DNA of 32,838 bases from Firmicutes bacterium CAG:341 (GTDB lineage Bacteria; Bacillota; Clostridia; Oscillospirales; Acutalibacteraceae), in assembly GCA_000434995.1 (NCBI GenBank), contig FR895316.1, forward strand, positions 11,891 through 44,728. The letters are read 5' to 3'. Shown here one piece after another: positions 31,804 to 32,838 of the stretch. How positions within the stretch are numbered: position 1 is the first letter of the stretch; each line of letters starts with the position of its first letter. A program made the position numbers and the translations under genes. A model generated the notes under the pieces. It was not told the DNA's origin, did no database searches, and worked only from the letters and a program-made list of their open reading frames with translations.

Positions 31804-32358
31804 CTATATTGAAAGGATTTCCTCTTCCTTCTTCTTTGTAATAGAGTCAGCCTGTTTTACAAAATCATCGGTAATATCCTGAAGTTTCTTTTCTCCGTCT
31901 TTCTGTTCATCCTCGGTGATTTCGTTATCTTTTTTAAGCTTTTTTATATCATCCATTGCATCACGGCGAACATTACGGATAGCTACTTTAGCTTCCTCGC
32001 CTCTTTTAGAAATATCCTTTTGAAGATTCTTTCTGTGTTCCTCTGTAAGCTGAGGGAATGAAAGTCTGATAACCTTACCGTCATTTTGCGGATTGATACC
32101 GATGTCTGCTGTGTTAATAGCTTTTTCGATTTCTTTAAGTGTTGATGCATCCCACGGTTGAACAACAAGAAGCCTTGCTTCCGGCACGCTTACGGCAGCC
32201 ATTTGGTTAATCGGAGTAGGTACACCGTAATAATCAACCATAACTTTATCAAGTACAGCTGGGTTAGCTCTGCCGGCTCTGATTGCGGCAAAGTCCCTTT
32301 CAAGTGATGTTAAACACTTATCCATTTTTTCTTTTGTTTTTGCAAATACGCTTTCCAT
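31804..32358 (-). CDS. frr: Ribosome recycling factor
   Basis: This 184-residue cytoplasmic factor releases the 50S subunit from post-termination ribosomes together with EF-G. The family pattern is clear: FAAIRAGRANPAVLDKVMVDYYGVPTPINQMAAVSVPEARLLVVQPWD, then INPQNDGKVIRLSFPQLTEEHRK, and a long C-terminal helix of the triple-helix bundle. Length is standard. A GAGAGG site precedes the ATG. It follows pyrH as in nearly all Firmicutes. Confidence 0.97.
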   Translation of the reverse strand: MESVFAKTKEKMDKCLTSLERDFAAIRAGRANPAVLDKVMVDYYGVPTPINQMAAVSVPEARLLVVQPWDASTLKEIEKAINTADIGINPQNDGKVIRLSFPQLTEEHRKNLQKDISKRGEEAKVAIRNVRRDAMDDIKKLKKDNEITEDEQKDGEKKLQDITDDFVKQADSITKKKEEEILSI

Positions 32359-32391
32359 TTCAATACCTCTCTATAAAAAATTGATTATTTA

Positions 32392-32838
32392 TTAGTTTTC
32401 AACAAGTGTGCCGATTGCTTCACCTGACACAGCTTTTACAATATTTTCCGGGTCTGTAAGGTCAAATACAAGGATTGACAAATCATTGTCCTTGCAAAGT
32501 GAAAATGCTGTTGAATCCATAACTTTAATATCCCTTGCAAGAACTTCTTTGAAAGTTACATTATCAAACTTAACCGCATCATCATACTTGTTAGGGTCTT
32601 TATCATACACACCGTCAACATTAGTTGCTTTAAGAAGAACATCTGCATTGATTTCAACTGCACGAAGCGCAGCGGCAGTGTCAGTTGAAAAGAACGGTGA
32701 ACCTGTACCGCAGCCGAAAATAACGATTCTGCCTTTTTCAAAATGGCGAATAGCTTTATTTCTGATATAAGGTTCGGCAATTTGGCGCATTTCAATAGCA
32801 GTCTGCACCCTTACATCAGCACCAAGCTGCTCAAGAGC
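32392..32838 (-). CDS. pyrH: UMP kinase, C-terminal part (cut by window end)
   Basis: The frame stays open to the last base of the window, so only the last 148 residues or so are seen. They begin ALEQLGADVRVQTAIEMRQIAEPY, continue with GRIVIFGCGTGSPFFSTDTAAALRA, and carry LLKATNVDGVYDKDP and VMDSTAFSLCKDN. All are typical of the amino-acid-kinase-fold UMP kinase that makes UDP from UMP and ATP. The N-terminal ATP-binding part lies beyond the window; the GTG at 32808 is an internal valine, not a start. pyrH precedes frr, as expected. Confidence 0.95.
   Translation of the reverse strand, partial: ALEQLGADVRVQTAIEMRQIAEPYIRNKAIRHFEKGRIVIFGCGTGSPFFSTDTAAALRAVEINADVLLKATNVDGVYDKDPNKYDDAVKFDNVTFKEVLARDIKVMDSTAFSLCKDNDLSILVFDLTDPENIVKAVSGEAIGTLVEN

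Noticed and set aside
1..32838. Mobile elements, CRISPR arrays, tRNA or rRNA genes and prophage
   Set aside because: No transposase, integrase, spaced direct repeats or RNA gene sequence was recognised. The content is uniform, co-directional housekeeping DNA.

Overview
This window is a stretch of a low-GC chromosome from an anaerobic, spore-forming Firmicute of the class Clostridia. I infer this from the sporulation genes yabP and yabQ, a Gram-positive PolC replicase, and the gene order pyrH-frr-uppS-cdsA-dxr-rseP-ispG-polC, in which ispG takes the place that proS has in Bacillus. HemZ and the short form of HisG fit as well. An Oscillospirales/Ruminococcaceae-like gut bacterium is plausible, but genus and species cannot be read from this sequence. 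All 32 genes I can support lie on the minus strand, so transcription runs from the right end to the left. Coding density is very high and many genes are joined by TAATG or ATGA overlaps. The longest gap between genes is 114 bases, so no gene-less stretch exceeds 300 bases.

Right block (about 23.0-32.8 kb, transcribed first): pyrH (cut by the window end), frr, uppS, cdsA, dxr, rseP, ispG, polC. It covers UMP phosphorylation, ribosome recycling, undecaprenyl and CDP-diacylglycerol lipid precursors, two MEP-pathway isoprenoid enzymes, an intramembrane protease and the replicative polymerase. The polC product appears to lack the DEDD proofreading exonuclease that normally interrupts its PHP domain, while the PHP metal ligands look complete.

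Middle block (about 11.2-22.9 kb): hisZG (HisZ and HisG in one polypeptide), hisD, hisB, hisA, hisI, hisE, then recJ, rel, dtd, a metallo-beta-lactamase-fold hydrolase and hemZ. A sigma-A-type promoter with a 44-bp imperfect palindrome over its -10 region and spacer precedes hisZG. No terminator is visible between hisE and hemZ, so recJ and the alarmone enzyme Rel may share the histidine promoter. hisC, hisH and hisF are not in the window.

Next to the left (about 6.4-11.2 kb) is a small coiled-coil gene with its own promoter and terminator. It is followed by the conserved yabM(spoVB-like)-mazG-hup-rqcP-yabP-yabQ-divIC sporulation and division locus, which is broken up by terminator hairpins and a possible sigma-E promoter. 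The left end (1-6.4 kb) carries a THUMP-domain RNA methyltransferase, a phosphohexomutase, a small NifU-like protein, a GH38 alpha-mannosidase and a membrane-anchored protein of unknown function. No tRNA, rRNA, CRISPR array, insertion sequence, riboswitch or T-box was seen.
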